Both the position numbers and the translations under genes were made by a program. Positions 35,989 to 44,787 of a stretch of 64,000 nucleotides of DNA are shown here, one piece after another (the first letter of the stretch is position 1; each line of letters opens with the position of its first letter). Origin of the DNA: Pseudorhodobacter turbinis (lineage in GTDB: Bacteria > Pseudomonadota > Alphaproteobacteria > Rhodobacterales > Rhodobacteraceae); contig NZ_CP039964.1 in NCBI RefSeq assembly GCF_005234135.1, positions 992,001-1,056,000 on the forward strand, read 5' to 3'. The notes beneath the pieces were generated by a model. That model saw only the letters and a list, made by a program, of their open reading frames with translations. It searched no databases and was not told the DNA's origin.

Positions 35989-36870
35989 ATGACCATGCCG
36001 GAAGCCACCAGAATGAACCTTTCGGCGGGGGTGGCCTCGGTCATCGTGGCGGGGCTTTTGGTTGTGCTCAAGCTTTGGGCCTTGGGGGAAACCGGCGCGC
36101 TTTCGGTTGCGGCCTCTTTGGCCGATAGTGCGATGGATCTGATGGTCAGCCTTGGCGCGATCGCCGCCATCTTCTATGCTGCCCGCCCCCCGGATGAGGA
36201 CCATGTTTTCGGCCACAGCTCTGCCGAGGATCTGGCAGCCCTTGGGCAGTCACTGTTTATCCTGATCTCGGCGGGGGCGATCACATGGGCCGCCCTGCGC
36301 CGCATTATCCTTGCCCAGCCTGAACGCTTGACGGCCGAAGGTTCGGGCATCATCGCGATGGTGATATCCGTCTTGCTGACATTGGCGCTGATTGGCTGGC
36401 AAACGCGTGTGGCGCGGATCACCGGCAATAAAGTCATCAAGGCGGACCGGTTGCATTATCTGGGGGATTTGCTGCCCAACCTCGGGGCCATCGCCTCTCT
36501 CTGGGCCTCCAGCCGGTTCGGGTTGATCCAGATCGACAGCATCATGGCGCTGGCGGCGGCGGGCATGCTGGCCTTAGGTGCGCTGAAAATTGGGCGGGCG
36601 GCTTGGGATGCGCTGATGGACCGCACCGCCGATCCCGAGGTGGTTGAGGGCATCGCCACCCTTGCGCGCAACTGGCCGGGCGTGGAGGGCTTTCACGACC
36701 TGAAAACCCGCATGTCGGGCAGCAAGGTCTTCGTCCACCTTCATATCGAGCTGGACGGCGATCTTTCTTTGCGCGCGGCACATGAGATCGGGGCCGGTCT
36801 GCGCCGAACGATCCTGTTGGCCTATCCGCAAACGGATGTAATCATCCATAAGGATGTCGCGGATCGATAA
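35989..36870 (+). CDS. Cation diffusion facilitator (FieF/CDF family metal exporter)
   Basis: 293 aa inner-membrane metal/proton antiporter. Six spans are expected; the metal-site motifs are visible as SLADSAMDLMVS (D in span 2) and KADRLHYLGDLLPN (span 5, with HYLGD). The C-terminal cytoplasmic domain contains GVEGFHDLKTRMSGSKVFVH and HIELDGDLSLRAAHEI, as in FieF. Metals are probably Fe, Zn or Mn; not determined. Start could be the second ATG at 35995. Confidence 0.9.
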   Translation: MTMPEATRMNLSAGVASVIVAGLLVVLKLWALGETGALSVAASLADSAMDLMVSLGAIAAIFYAARPPDEDHVFGHSSAEDLAALGQSLFILISAGAITWAALRRIILAQPERLTAEGSGIIAMVISVLLTLALIGWQTRVARITGNKVIKADRLHYLGDLLPNLGAIASLWASSRFGLIQIDSIMALAAAGMLALGALKIGRAAWDALMDRTADPEVVEGIATLARNWPGVEGFHDLKTRMSGSKVFVHLHIELDGDLSLRAAHEIGAGLRRTILLAYPQTDVIIHKDVADR

Positions 36871-36949
36871 AACCTTCAATACTTGCCCGCTCGGTACTTA
36901 CAAAGTGTTAACCCTGCCCTGTGATAATTAATCTGAATAACAGGGATCG

Positions 36950-37201
36950 ATGGACATGACGTCGCAGCTTTTTCAACTTGCGCACCGCATGGGGTTTGAC
37001 TTTGACCTACTTGCAAAACGTGGCCTTGTGCCTAAAAAAACCAACCTGCAAATGCAGGCAAAATGCCAAAGCTGCCTTGGGCGCGAAATGTGCCAAAGAA
37101 TGCTGGATGCAAACAAAGATCATCTCGATGCGCCCCCCACCTATTGCCCCAACAACCAAATTCTGAGTTTCCTGAAAAGAGCGTTGCCCCAGAAGAAATA
37201 A
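36950..37201 (+). CDS. DUF6455-type small cysteine protein
   Basis: 83 aa. ATG 36950 has AGGG six bases upstream. Cysteines are arranged C-x2-C-x4-C in CQSCLGREMC, with one more Cys in PPTYCPNNQILSFL. This pattern matches my memory of the DUF6455 family of Rhodobacteraceae, suggesting a metal or redox site. No membrane span or signal. Function unknown. A hairpin follows. Confidence 0.75.
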   Translation: MDMTSQLFQLAHRMGFDFDLLAKRGLVPKKTNLQMQAKCQSCLGREMCQRMLDANKDHLDAPPTYCPNNQILSFLKRALPQKK

Positions 37202-37215
37202 CCCATTTGGCTGGG

Positions 37216-37240
37216 GGCGCACCCCTTTTCGGGATGCGCC
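37216..37240. terminator. Hairpin between the DUF6455 gene and hsp20
   Basis: GGCGCA (37216-37221) pairs with TGCGCC (37235-37240), and CCC/GGG extend the stem around a TTTT-containing loop. It lies between two convergent genes with 48 bases between them. Confidence 0.5.
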
Positions 37241-37249
37241 AGTCAGGTC

Positions 37250-37729
37250 TTAGGCTTCAACCGTTTCGGGGTGGTTGGAGATTAGCGGATTGCCCGGACG
37301 GGCGGTTCCACGCTCAATCTCGATCCGGCGGGGTTTTAGCGCCTCCGGCACTTCGCGCACCAATTCAATGTGCAGCATACCGTGCTCATGCAGCGCCGCC
37401 GTCACGCGCATGTGATCGGCCAGCGCAAAGCGGCGCTCAAAGGCGCGGGTGGCGATGCCGCGGTGCAAGAAGTGGCGCTGCGTCTCATCATCGGCACGGC
37501 GCGCGGCGATCACCAGCGTGGCTTCTTTCACTTCCACCGTCAGCTCTTCGGGGGTGAAACCCGCCACGGCCACAGAAATGCGATAGGCATTTTCATCCGT
37601 TTTTTCAATGTTATAGGGTGGATAGCTGGGCTGGTTGACATCAGTGGTCAACACCCGGTCCATCATATCGGCGATCCGGTCAAAGCCGACAGTTGCACGG
37701 TAAAGCGGTGCTAGGTCAAAAGTTCGCAT
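37250..37729 (-). CDS. Small heat-shock protein Hsp20 (IbpA type)
   Basis: 159 aa ATP-independent holdase chaperone. ATG 37729 has GGAGG at optimal distance. N-terminal MRTFDLAPLYRATVGFDR is typical of IbpA-like proteins; the alpha-crystallin domain spans about residues 35-130 (YRISVAVAGFTPEELTVEV, GIATRAFERRFALADHM), and the C terminus carries the conserved NPLISNHPE-like end rather than a plain IxI motif. A candidate RpoH promoter lies about 95-120 bases upstream. Confidence 0.93.
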   Translation of the reverse strand: MRTFDLAPLYRATVGFDRIADMMDRVLTTDVNQPSYPPYNIEKTDENAYRISVAVAGFTPEELTVEVKEATLVIAARRADDETQRHFLHRGIATRAFERRFALADHMRVTAALHEHGMLHIELVREVPEALKPRRIEIERGTARPGNPLISNHPETVEA

Positions 37730-37821
37730 ATCATCCTCCGTAAAGCGATGTTTGATCGGCCCTCCGGTCGGGCCGGGCCGCAGTTTCAACAAGTCAGGCC
37801 CGTTGTGGCACCCGACCCATT

Positions 37822-37852
37822 AAATCTGGGAAGCCTCTTGCAGGATTTCAAG
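37822..37852 (-). promoter_or_regulatory. Candidate RpoH (sigma-32) promoter of hsp20
   Basis: On the minus strand CTTGAAA (37846-37852) matches the sigma-32 -35 consensus exactly. After a 15-base spacer comes CCCAGATTT (37822-37830), close to the CCCCATnT -10 element. It would start transcription about 85 bases before the hsp20 start codon, between hsp20 and the protease gene. Confidence 0.45.
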
Positions 37853-37867
37853 ACTGCGCAGGCCCGC

Positions 37868-38692
37868 TTACGGCTTGATGAATTTTGCCGAATTGCCGGC
37901 ACCCGCCTCTATCGTGCGCAGGGCGGGGTCCGCCTTTTGGAAATGGGTGTCCTCGGCGGCAAGTGAGGCCCGCAGGGTTTGCAGCGGCCCTTGCAATATC
38001 GTGCCGAGCGCCACGTCTTGCCCACCAAAATCGGCCTTGGACGACACCACCGAAACAACCCGCGCCACCCCTTCGCGAATCGAAAAGATCGGCGCGCCCG
38101 AAGAACCAAAATCAACCGAGCAGGACAGGACCAGAAGCGCGGCCTCGCGGTTAAGCACATGGCACAGCTCTTGCAGGCTGGGCGCCTCGGCACGGTCTTT
38201 GGCATAGGACACCACGCCAACCTCTGCGCCCTCAACAGGCAGGAAATCGGTTTCAAACGGGTGGATAGAGGGCAGGCGGATCGGGCGATCCAGCTCCAGC
38301 AACGCAAGGTCAAAGGACACGCGGGTCAGCTTGTCGCCGCCGCCATAGATATATTGCGGGTGGGTCACCGTCCGCTTGATCCGGCGATAGGCCGCGGCGC
38401 GACCATTGCGCCATCCCGCCAGAAACTCGATCTCATCCGCATCAATCCGCGCACCGGTTGTGCTGTCAAACAGGCAATGCGCCGCCGTCAGCACAAGGTT
38501 CGGCCCGATCAGGGCGCCGGTGCAAAAGCTGCTTTGCCCCATGTTCAAGCGGCCCACAGCATCCCAGCCCCGGCTTTCATCGCCGGTATCAAGTCGACGC
38601 AGGTCCGATTCCTCGGCCATGGCCCCGCTGCATACGCCCAAGGCAAGCGTCAGCCCGAGGGCGGCGCGCAAAAGGATGGGTAGAACAGGCAT
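37868..38692 (-). CDS. Secreted trypsin-like serine protease
   Basis: 274 aa chymotrypsin-fold protease. Signal peptide about residues 1-26, ending SGAMA. The triad is intact: His in VLTAAHCLF, Asp in SFDLALLELD and Ser in SVDFGSSGAPIF. A second Cys in CSVDFG and others suggest disulfides. No PDZ or membrane anchor. It lies 73 bases after glcF on the same strand and could be read with it, but has no obvious link to glycolate metabolism. Target unknown. Confidence 0.88.
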   Translation of the reverse strand: MPVLPILLRAALGLTLALGVCSGAMAEESDLRRLDTGDESRGWDAVGRLNMGQSSFCTGALIGPNLVLTAAHCLFDSTTGARIDADEIEFLAGWRNGRAAAYRRIKRTVTHPQYIYGGGDKLTRVSFDLALLELDRPIRLPSIHPFETDFLPVEGAEVGVVSYAKDRAEAPSLQELCHVLNREAALLVLSCSVDFGSSGAPIFSIREGVARVVSVVSSKADFGGQDVALGTILQGPLQTLRASLAAEDTHFQKADPALRTIEAGAGNSAKFIKP

Positions 38693-38765
38693 GAGACCTC
38701 CCGGGTATCGCTGCGATTGCGATACAGGTGATTTTAGGCAGCTTTATGGCATTGCGCCAGCACTA

Positions 38766-40055
38766 TTAACTTTTGTTAACAGAAGCCGGTTTCGGCCCCC
38801 CCGTCGCCCAATCGAGCAGCTCTACCGTATGCACCATCGGGATCTCCGTCCCCGAGCCGATCTGCATCATGCAGCCGATGTTCCCCGCCGCGATGATATC
38901 GGGGGTTTTCGCCTCCAACGTCTTCACCTTGCGCGCCTTGAGCTGTTGGCTGATCTCGGGTTGAAGCAGATTATAGGTCCCCGCCGAGCCGCAACATAGA
39001 TGGCTGTCGGCAGGTTCCACCACCTCAAATCCTACCCGTTTGAGCAGGTCTTTGGGATAGGTCTTGATCTGCTGGCCATGTTGCAGGCTGCAGGCCGCAT
39101 GATAGGCCACCTTGATACCCTTATCCGCCCCTTCGGGCAGGCCGATCTTGACCAAAAGTTCGGAAATATCCATCGTAAGGCCTGAGACCTCGGCCGCATC
39201 TGCCGCCAGCGGGTCATTGCGAAACATATGGCCGTAATCCTTGACGGTCGTCCCGCAGCCCGAGGTGTTGATGACCACCGCATCAAGCCCCCCTGCCCGT
39301 TTCTCGGCCATCCACGCCTTGATATTGGCCGCAGCCGAGGCATGGGATTGATCGGCCTTGCCCATATGATGCGTCAGCGCCCCGCAACAGCCCATCCCCT
39401 TGGCCACCACCACCTCACAGCCCAAACGCCGCAAAATGCGGATCGTGGCGTCATTGATATCGGTATTCAGCGCCTTTTGCGCACAGCCGGTCATCAAGGC
39501 CACACGGTACTTGCGCTCTCCCATCGGGGCAAAGCTTTGCGGATCATCATTACGGCTGACCGGAGGGATGGTTTTGGGCGCCATCTCCAGCATCGCGCGC
39601 AGCCGGGCATCGGGCATCAAAAACGCAAAAGGCCGCCCGATTTTCGCGCCCAAAAGCGCCAGCCGGAACCGCTTTGGATACGGGATAATTTGCGCCAGCG
39701 TCCAGCGCAGCATCCGGTCCATCAGCGGGCGTTTATAGGTTTTTTCAATGTATTCCCGCGCGTTATCCACCAAATGCATGTAATGCACACCGCTTGGGCA
39801 GGTGGTCATACAGGCAAGGCAGGACAGGCAGCGATCAATGTGCTTGACGGTCTTTTCATCTGCAGGCCGCCCGTTTTCCAGCATGTCCTTGATCAGGTAA
39901 ATCCGGCCGCGCGGGCTGTCGGCCTCATCGCCCAACACCTGATAGGTGGGACAGGTCGCGGTGCAAAAACCGCAATGCACACAGGCGCGCAAAATCTCGT
40001 TGCTGCGCGCGATTGCGGGATCTTTGAGCTGTTCTGGCGTGAAACTGGTTTGCAT
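38766..40055 (-). CDS. glcF: Glycolate oxidase iron-sulfur subunit GlcF
   Basis: 429 aa subunit passing electrons from GlcD to the respiratory chain. Two 4Fe-4S motifs in the first 80 residues: CVHCGFCTATCP and CLSCLACMTTCP. Two CCG-type domains follow (GMGCCGALTHHMG and HLCCGSAGTYNLL). GGAGAAG lies before ATG. Third gene of glcD-glcE-glcF, 27 bases after glcE. Confidence 0.95.
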   Translation of the reverse strand: MQTSFTPEQLKDPAIARSNEILRACVHCGFCTATCPTYQVLGDEADSPRGRIYLIKDMLENGRPADEKTVKHIDRCLSCLACMTTCPSGVHYMHLVDNAREYIEKTYKRPLMDRMLRWTLAQIIPYPKRFRLALLGAKIGRPFAFLMPDARLRAMLEMAPKTIPPVSRNDDPQSFAPMGERKYRVALMTGCAQKALNTDINDATIRILRRLGCEVVVAKGMGCCGALTHHMGKADQSHASAAANIKAWMAEKRAGGLDAVVINTSGCGTTVKDYGHMFRNDPLAADAAEVSGLTMDISELLVKIGLPEGADKGIKVAYHAACSLQHGQQIKTYPKDLLKRVGFEVVEPADSHLCCGSAGTYNLLQPEISQQLKARKVKTLEAKTPDIIAAGNIGCMMQIGSGTEIPMVHTVELLDWATGGPKPASVNKS

Positions 40056-40082
40056 CTTCTTCTCCGCAATTGCGCTTTGGGA

Positions 40083-41195
40083 TCAGCCCATCAAGCCGGG
40101 GTTCAACAGGCCGCGCGGATCAAATCGGGCGCGCAATCCGGCCGCCAGAACGGCAAGCTCGGGTGGTTCCGGCTGAAAGGCCGGCACCTGGGCATAGGTT
40201 TCATCCGATGCGCGCACCAAGGTTGCATGCCCGCCGATCTGCGCCACAAGCCCGCGCAATTGGCCTGCCATCACATCGCCCTCTTCGGAGACCAGCGCCC
40301 AGATCAATCCACCGCCCCAATCACAAACCGTATCCGTGCCGACCAGTGCCAGCACCTTTGGTATATCTGACGGCTTAACCGAGATACGCCACACCGCCCC
40401 CGCCGGCCCGGCCAAGGGCTTTACATCCCGCAATTCGGCCCAAAGCGCGGCACTCTGCGCCGCCTCTGCGACATCCCAGCCCGCACCAAGCAGCTTGGCC
40501 AAGGCCGAGGTCCGATAGGCGACCGAGCCTGCCATCCCTTCGATCCGCAAACGTAGCTGCCCCGCGACATAGCCCGCACCCGTCACCTCAAAGGGCGATC
40601 CCAGCGCCGCGGCCATCGCCTGCACGGCCTGCTCCGGCGTCAGGTCTGATTTGACCAGCGTGGCCTCCACCTCGGGGCGCGGCAGTACCTTGAAGGCGAC
40701 TTCGGTCAAAACCCCAAGCGTGCCATGCGCCCCCGCCATCAGCTTGACCAGATCATAGCCGGTGACATTTTTCATCACCCGCCCGCCGTTTTTCAACACC
40801 GTACCGGCCCCATCGACAAAGCGCACGCCGATCAAGCTGTCGCGGCAAGCCCCCGCCTGAATGCGCCGCGGACCAGAGGCGTTGGCCGCAACCACACCGC
40901 CAATCGTCGAAGCCCCCTGACGCCCCAAAAGCCCGCGCAGATCCGGCACCTCAAAGGGCAGGCGTTGCCCCTCAGCGGCCAAGGCCGATTCAACCTCGGC
41001 CAGCGGGGTGCCCGCACCCGCGACAATGGTCAAGGCCCCCGGCTCATACAGTGAAATCCCCGACAGCCCGCCGGTTTCCAGCAACTCACCTTTGCGCTGT
41101 GGCCCAAGCGCGCGCGTGCCGCCCCCGAGAATGCGCAAAGGGCCTGTCGTCGCGCGGATCATCTGCGCCAGTTCCAACTCATCAGCAGGTTTCAT
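40083..41195 (-). CDS. glcE: Glycolate oxidase FAD-binding subunit GlcE
   Basis: 370 aa. Shares the FAD-binding PCMH fold with GlcD but is shorter. Visible motifs: LRILGGGTRALG, GALTIVAGAGTPLAEVESAL, GVVAANASGPRRIQAGACRD and KNVTGYDLVKLMAGAHGTLG. Sits 33 bases after glcD. Needed together with GlcD and GlcF for activity in E. coli. Confidence 0.93.
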   Translation of the reverse strand: MKPADELELAQMIRATTGPLRILGGGTRALGPQRKGELLETGGLSGISLYEPGALTIVAGAGTPLAEVESALAAEGQRLPFEVPDLRGLLGRQGASTIGGVVAANASGPRRIQAGACRDSLIGVRFVDGAGTVLKNGGRVMKNVTGYDLVKLMAGAHGTLGVLTEVAFKVLPRPEVEATLVKSDLTPEQAVQAMAAALGSPFEVTGAGYVAGQLRLRIEGMAGSVAYRTSALAKLLGAGWDVAEAAQSAALWAELRDVKPLAGPAGAVWRISVKPSDIPKVLALVGTDTVCDWGGGLIWALVSEEGDVMAGQLRGLVAQIGGHATLVRASDETYAQVPAFQPEPPELAVLAAGLRARFDPRGLLNPGLMG

Positions 41196-41228
41196 GGCCT
41201 TGCACCTTTCATAATGGGGAACCCAAAA

Positions 41229-42659
41229 TCATCCACGCCGGGACGCCGTGACATCAAGCGGAAACACCTTGGCGGCATTCAAAAGCCATTTCGGATCAAA
41301 CACATCCTTGACCCAAAGCTGCGCCTCCATATCCTCGGGGGCGAATTGCACCTTCATCAAATCGCGTTTTTCAATCCCCACGCCATGCTCGCCCGTCAGG
41401 CAACCGCCAACTTCGACGCAAAGCTTTAGGATATCGGCGCCAAAGGCCTCGCATTTTTCCAGCTCACCGGGTTTATTGGCGTTATAGAGGATCAGCGGAT
41501 GCATATTCCCGTCGCCCGCATGGAAAACATTGCCCACACCCAGCCCGTATTCCTTGCTCATCTCGCCAATCCGGCGCAGCACGTAGGGCAGGCTTGAAAC
41601 GGGGATGGTGCCATCAAGGCACATGTAATCATTGATCTGCCCCATCGCGCCAAAGGCAGATTTGCGGCCCAGCCAGATGCGCTTGGCTTGATCCTCATCG
41701 GCGGCGCGGCGCAATTCCACGGGGTTATGGCGATTGGCGATCTCGATGATCAGGGCAAGCTGCTCGTCGATCTCTTGCTTTGATCCCTCGACCTCGATGA
41801 TCAGCAGCGCCTCGCACATCGGATAGCCCGCCTTGGCAAAGGCCTCGGTCGCCTCGATGCAGGGGCGGTCCATGAATTCGATCGCCACCGGCAAGACACC
41901 GGCCTTGATGATGTCGGAAACACATTCCCCTGCGACCTCGTTGTTATCGAACCCGATCAAGACCGGAAGCGCGCCTTCGGGCTTGGGCAGGATGCGCAAA
42001 GTGGCCTCGGTCACAACGCCAAGCTGGCCCTCGGACCCGCAGATCACCCCCAACAGGTCCAGCCCGCCCGCATCCAGATGTGCGCCGCCGATGTTCAGCA
42101 CGGTGCCGTCCATCTGCACCATCGTCACGCCCAACAGGTTGTTCGTCGTCACCCCGTATTTCAGACAATGCGCCCCGCCGGAATTCATCGCGATATTGCC
42201 CGCAATCGCGCAGGCAAGCTGGCTGGAGGGGTCGGGGGCATAGAAAAACCCGTCCTCCTCAACCGCGCCGGTCACCGAAAGGTTGGTCCGCCCCGTTTGC
42301 ACGCGGATAAAGCGGTTGGCGTAATCGGTTTCCAGCACCTCGGTCATGCGGGCCACGCCGACGATCACGCAATCGCCCGTGGGCAGCGCCCCGCCCGCAA
42401 GGCTGGTGCCAGCTCCGCGTGGCACCACAGGCACCCCCATCTGGTGGCAAATGCGCAAAACAGCCGCGACTTCGGCAGTGGAGCGCGGCAGAACGGCGGC
42501 AAGCGGCGGGCAGCGATAGGCCGTCAGCGCGTCACATTCATAGGCGCGTACCTCGACATCATCAAAGATCACAGCATCGGCAGGCAGCACCTCTTGCAAG
42601 GCGGCCACAATCGCGGGTTTGCGCGCCACGATGGCGGCATTACTCTTTGGCATTTCCAT
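41229..42659 (-). CDS. glcD: Glycolate oxidase catalytic subunit GlcD
   Basis: 476 aa FAD enzyme oxidising glycolate (and D-lactate) to glyoxylate. PCMH FAD domain with PVVPRGAGTSLAGGALP and NSGGAHCLKYGVTTNN; C-terminal FAD-oxidase domain with GNVFHAGDGNMHPLIL and CLTGEHGVGIEKRDLM. AAGGGG lies about eight bases before the first ATG, favouring 42659 over a second ATG two codons later. An inverted repeat lies just upstream. Confidence 0.95.
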   Translation of the reverse strand: MEMPKSNAAIVARKPAIVAALQEVLPADAVIFDDVEVRAYECDALTAYRCPPLAAVLPRSTAEVAAVLRICHQMGVPVVPRGAGTSLAGGALPTGDCVIVGVARMTEVLETDYANRFIRVQTGRTNLSVTGAVEEDGFFYAPDPSSQLACAIAGNIAMNSGGAHCLKYGVTTNNLLGVTMVQMDGTVLNIGGAHLDAGGLDLLGVICGSEGQLGVVTEATLRILPKPEGALPVLIGFDNNEVAGECVSDIIKAGVLPVAIEFMDRPCIEATEAFAKAGYPMCEALLIIEVEGSKQEIDEQLALIIEIANRHNPVELRRAADEDQAKRIWLGRKSAFGAMGQINDYMCLDGTIPVSSLPYVLRRIGEMSKEYGLGVGNVFHAGDGNMHPLILYNANKPGELEKCEAFGADILKLCVEVGGCLTGEHGVGIEKRDLMKVQFAPEDMEAQLWVKDVFDPKWLLNAAKVFPLDVTASRRG

Positions 42660-42681
42660 AGCGCGCCCCTTATTGCCTCAT

Positions 42682-42702
42682 TTGGTAAAGTTATATAACC
42701 AA
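42682..42702. promoter_or_regulatory. Inverted repeat upstream of glcD
   Basis: TTGGT (42682-42686) and ACCAA (42698-42702) are inverted around an AT-rich 11-base centre that contains GTTATATAAC, itself a palindrome. TGGT...ACCA half-sites are typical of GntR/FadR-type regulators such as GlcC or PdhR, though their usual spacing is shorter. It is placed 23-43 bases before glcD in the 55-base gap. Candidate operator only. Confidence 0.35.
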
Positions 42703-42714
42703 TTCCGCCCTCAA

Positions 42715-44787
42715 TCAAGGATTTGCTGTGCGCGCCCGCCGCCCCTCAACCAACCAGGCCGCCAGCGTCAAGCCCGCCGCCATAAGCAGCCATAGCCATG
42801 CGGGCAACAGAGCCGCGATACGGATATCTTGGGTGACATAGGCCTCACGCGGGGTGACGCCGATCCAGCCACGCCCGGCGGCCACACGGCCCATGCCTAC
42901 GGCGCGGATATCGGGGGTGCCGTCCTCAATGCGCAGCACGCCACCGCGCATGGGGGTAACAACGGGTTGCAGCTTGTCACCGCTTGCGATGGTTTCCTCA
43001 AACTCTTTGGGGGCCGAGGGGCCAAGCGCCATAACCGTTGAAAGATCCCCCTGCGTCAGTTTGTAAAGCCCCATCTCCGGCGCGTCCCACCCTGCGGAAT
43101 AACGGCCGGGGGCAACCTCGGGCAGGATTAGCTCCGACGTTGTGCCATCGGGGGCGGTGATGGTCACGGGCGGCGGCGCATCAAGGATGGTGCGGCGCGT
43201 CACCGTCAAACGCTGGCCGTTGGCGGCGGCGACAAGGGCTTCTTCCTCTAGGTCCGGCTCTTTCATCATCCAATGGGCAAGACGGCGCAGCAATTCCAGC
43301 TGTGGCCCGCCGCCCTCAAACCCGCGGCCCCAAAGCCACATGTGGTCCGACCCCAGCACCGCAATCCGACCTTCCTCTACCCGATCCAGCACCAGCAATG
43401 GCGCGCCGTCGATGCCAGTCATCACCAATTGGCCTGAGATTTGCTCCAGCCCGATCTGGCGGAACCAGCGCCCCCAGCCCCCTTCCGGCGCCAGCTTTTC
43501 AAGCCCTTCGGTCACCGGATGACGTTTACCCAGATCGGTCAGCGCAGGGGTAAAGCCTTGCTCAAACACCCGACTGGTGGTGGTAACGGGCATAATCTCC
43601 CCTAACGACGACCGCCACAGACTATCGGCAGAGCCGAACTCTGGCCCCGCAGCGATCAGCACAGTGCCGCCGCGTTTGACGTAATCACGCACGCTATCGA
43701 GATAGGCATTCGGCAAGATCCCCCGCAAGCGGTAGCGGTCAAAGATAATCAGATCGAACTCGTCGATCTTTTCCACAAACAACTCACGCGTTGGAAAGGC
43801 GATCAGCGACAGCTCGGATGCGGGAATGCCGTCTTGTTTTTCCGGCGGGCGCAGGATGGTGAAATGCACCAGATCCACCGATGGATCGGACTTCAAAAGG
43901 TTGCGCCAGACGCGTTCGCCAGCATGGGGTTCACCCGATACCAGCAGCACGCGCAAGCGGTCGCGCACACCGTTGATCTGCACCACGGCGGCGTTATTGC
44001 GGTCGGTTAACTCACCCTCATTCACCTCGACCTGAAATTGCAGCACGTTCATCCCGCCATGCGGCAAGACGACGGGAAGCTCCAGATCCTCACCCACCGG
44101 CACGCGGTAGGATTGCGGCTCACCACCGTCAACGGCGATGGTGATATTTGCGCTACCAGCCACATCGGCGGGGACGGCGCCTTGGTCGTCAATGCGCAGG
44201 GTCAGGGTGACCGCCTCACCCAGAATGGCAAAGCCGGGGGCGTTTTTGATGACCAAGCGGCGGTCCCAATCTTGCGATTGCCCTGTCAACAACACATGCA
44301 AGGGGGCGGGCAGATCAGGCGCAAGATCAAGATCATGGGTTTGGCCATCGGTGATCAGAATGGCCCCTGCGATGCGGGCGCGGGGCTCTTCTGCCATCGC
44401 CTCGGATAAGGCGAGCATCAGCTGCGTGCCGCTGTCGCCGTCGCCGTCGCCAAGGCGGATGATCCGCAATTCGGTATTGGGCAGGGCGGCGATCTCGGCC
44501 TCGACATTTGCGAGGGCCGCGGCGGATTGATCGGGGCGCACCCCGATACGCTGGCTGGCGCTTTCATCGACAATGGCGATCACGATATCGGACAGGGGGG
44601 CGCGGTCCTCGCGCTGCAATGACGGGTTGGCGAGGGCCGCCAAAAGCGCTGCCGCCGCAAGCCCGCGCAAGGCCCAACCGGCAAGCCCGCGCCACAGCCC
44701 GAAGCCGACAACCAACAGCGCCGCCACGCCAAGCGCATAGAGCGCCAGCATCGGGATCAGCGGATCGAGGATCAGGTTTGCGGTCAT
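42715..44787 (-). CDS. Membrane-anchored protein with glutamine-amidotransferase-like fold
   Basis: 690 aa. Two spans near the N terminus (about residues 10-55) and one near the C terminus (LLPAWLWLLMAAGLTLAAWLV), with a large periplasmic part between. The first periplasmic part looks like a von Willebrand A-type fold (DIVIAIVDESASQ, AGAILITDGQTHD); a later block (LIIFDRYRLRGILPNAYLDSV, GGTVLIAAGPEFG) resembles class-I glutamine amidotransferase-like domains found in such proteins. No catalytic Cys is evident. ATG overlaps the stop of the DUF4159 gene by 4 bases. Last gene of the moxR unit; function unknown. Confidence 0.78.
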   Translation of the reverse strand: MTANLILDPLIPMLALYALGVAALLVVGFGLWRGLAGWALRGLAAAALLAALANPSLQREDRAPLSDIVIAIVDESASQRIGVRPDQSAAALANVEAEIAALPNTELRIIRLGDGDGDSGTQLMLALSEAMAEEPRARIAGAILITDGQTHDLDLAPDLPAPLHVLLTGQSQDWDRRLVIKNAPGFAILGEAVTLTLRIDDQGAVPADVAGSANITIAVDGGEPQSYRVPVGEDLELPVVLPHGGMNVLQFQVEVNEGELTDRNNAAVVQINGVRDRLRVLLVSGEPHAGERVWRNLLKSDPSVDLVHFTILRPPEKQDGIPASELSLIAFPTRELFVEKIDEFDLIIFDRYRLRGILPNAYLDSVRDYVKRGGTVLIAAGPEFGSADSLWRSSLGEIMPVTTTSRVFEQGFTPALTDLGKRHPVTEGLEKLAPEGGWGRWFRQIGLEQISGQLVMTGIDGAPLLVLDRVEEGRIAVLGSDHMWLWGRGFEGGGPQLELLRRLAHWMMKEPDLEEEALVAAANGQRLTVTRRTILDAPPPVTITAPDGTTSELILPEVAPGRYSAGWDAPEMGLYKLTQGDLSTVMALGPSAPKEFEETIASGDKLQPVVTPMRGGVLRIEDGTPDIRAVGMGRVAAGRGWIGVTPREAYVTQDIRIAALLPAWLWLLMAAGLTLAAWLVEGRRARTANP

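Noticed and set aside
38766..38780. TTAAC-ttttg-TTAAC as a CtrA box
   Set aside because: CtrA sites need seven bases between TTAA halves; here there are six, and the site overlaps the glcF stop codon.
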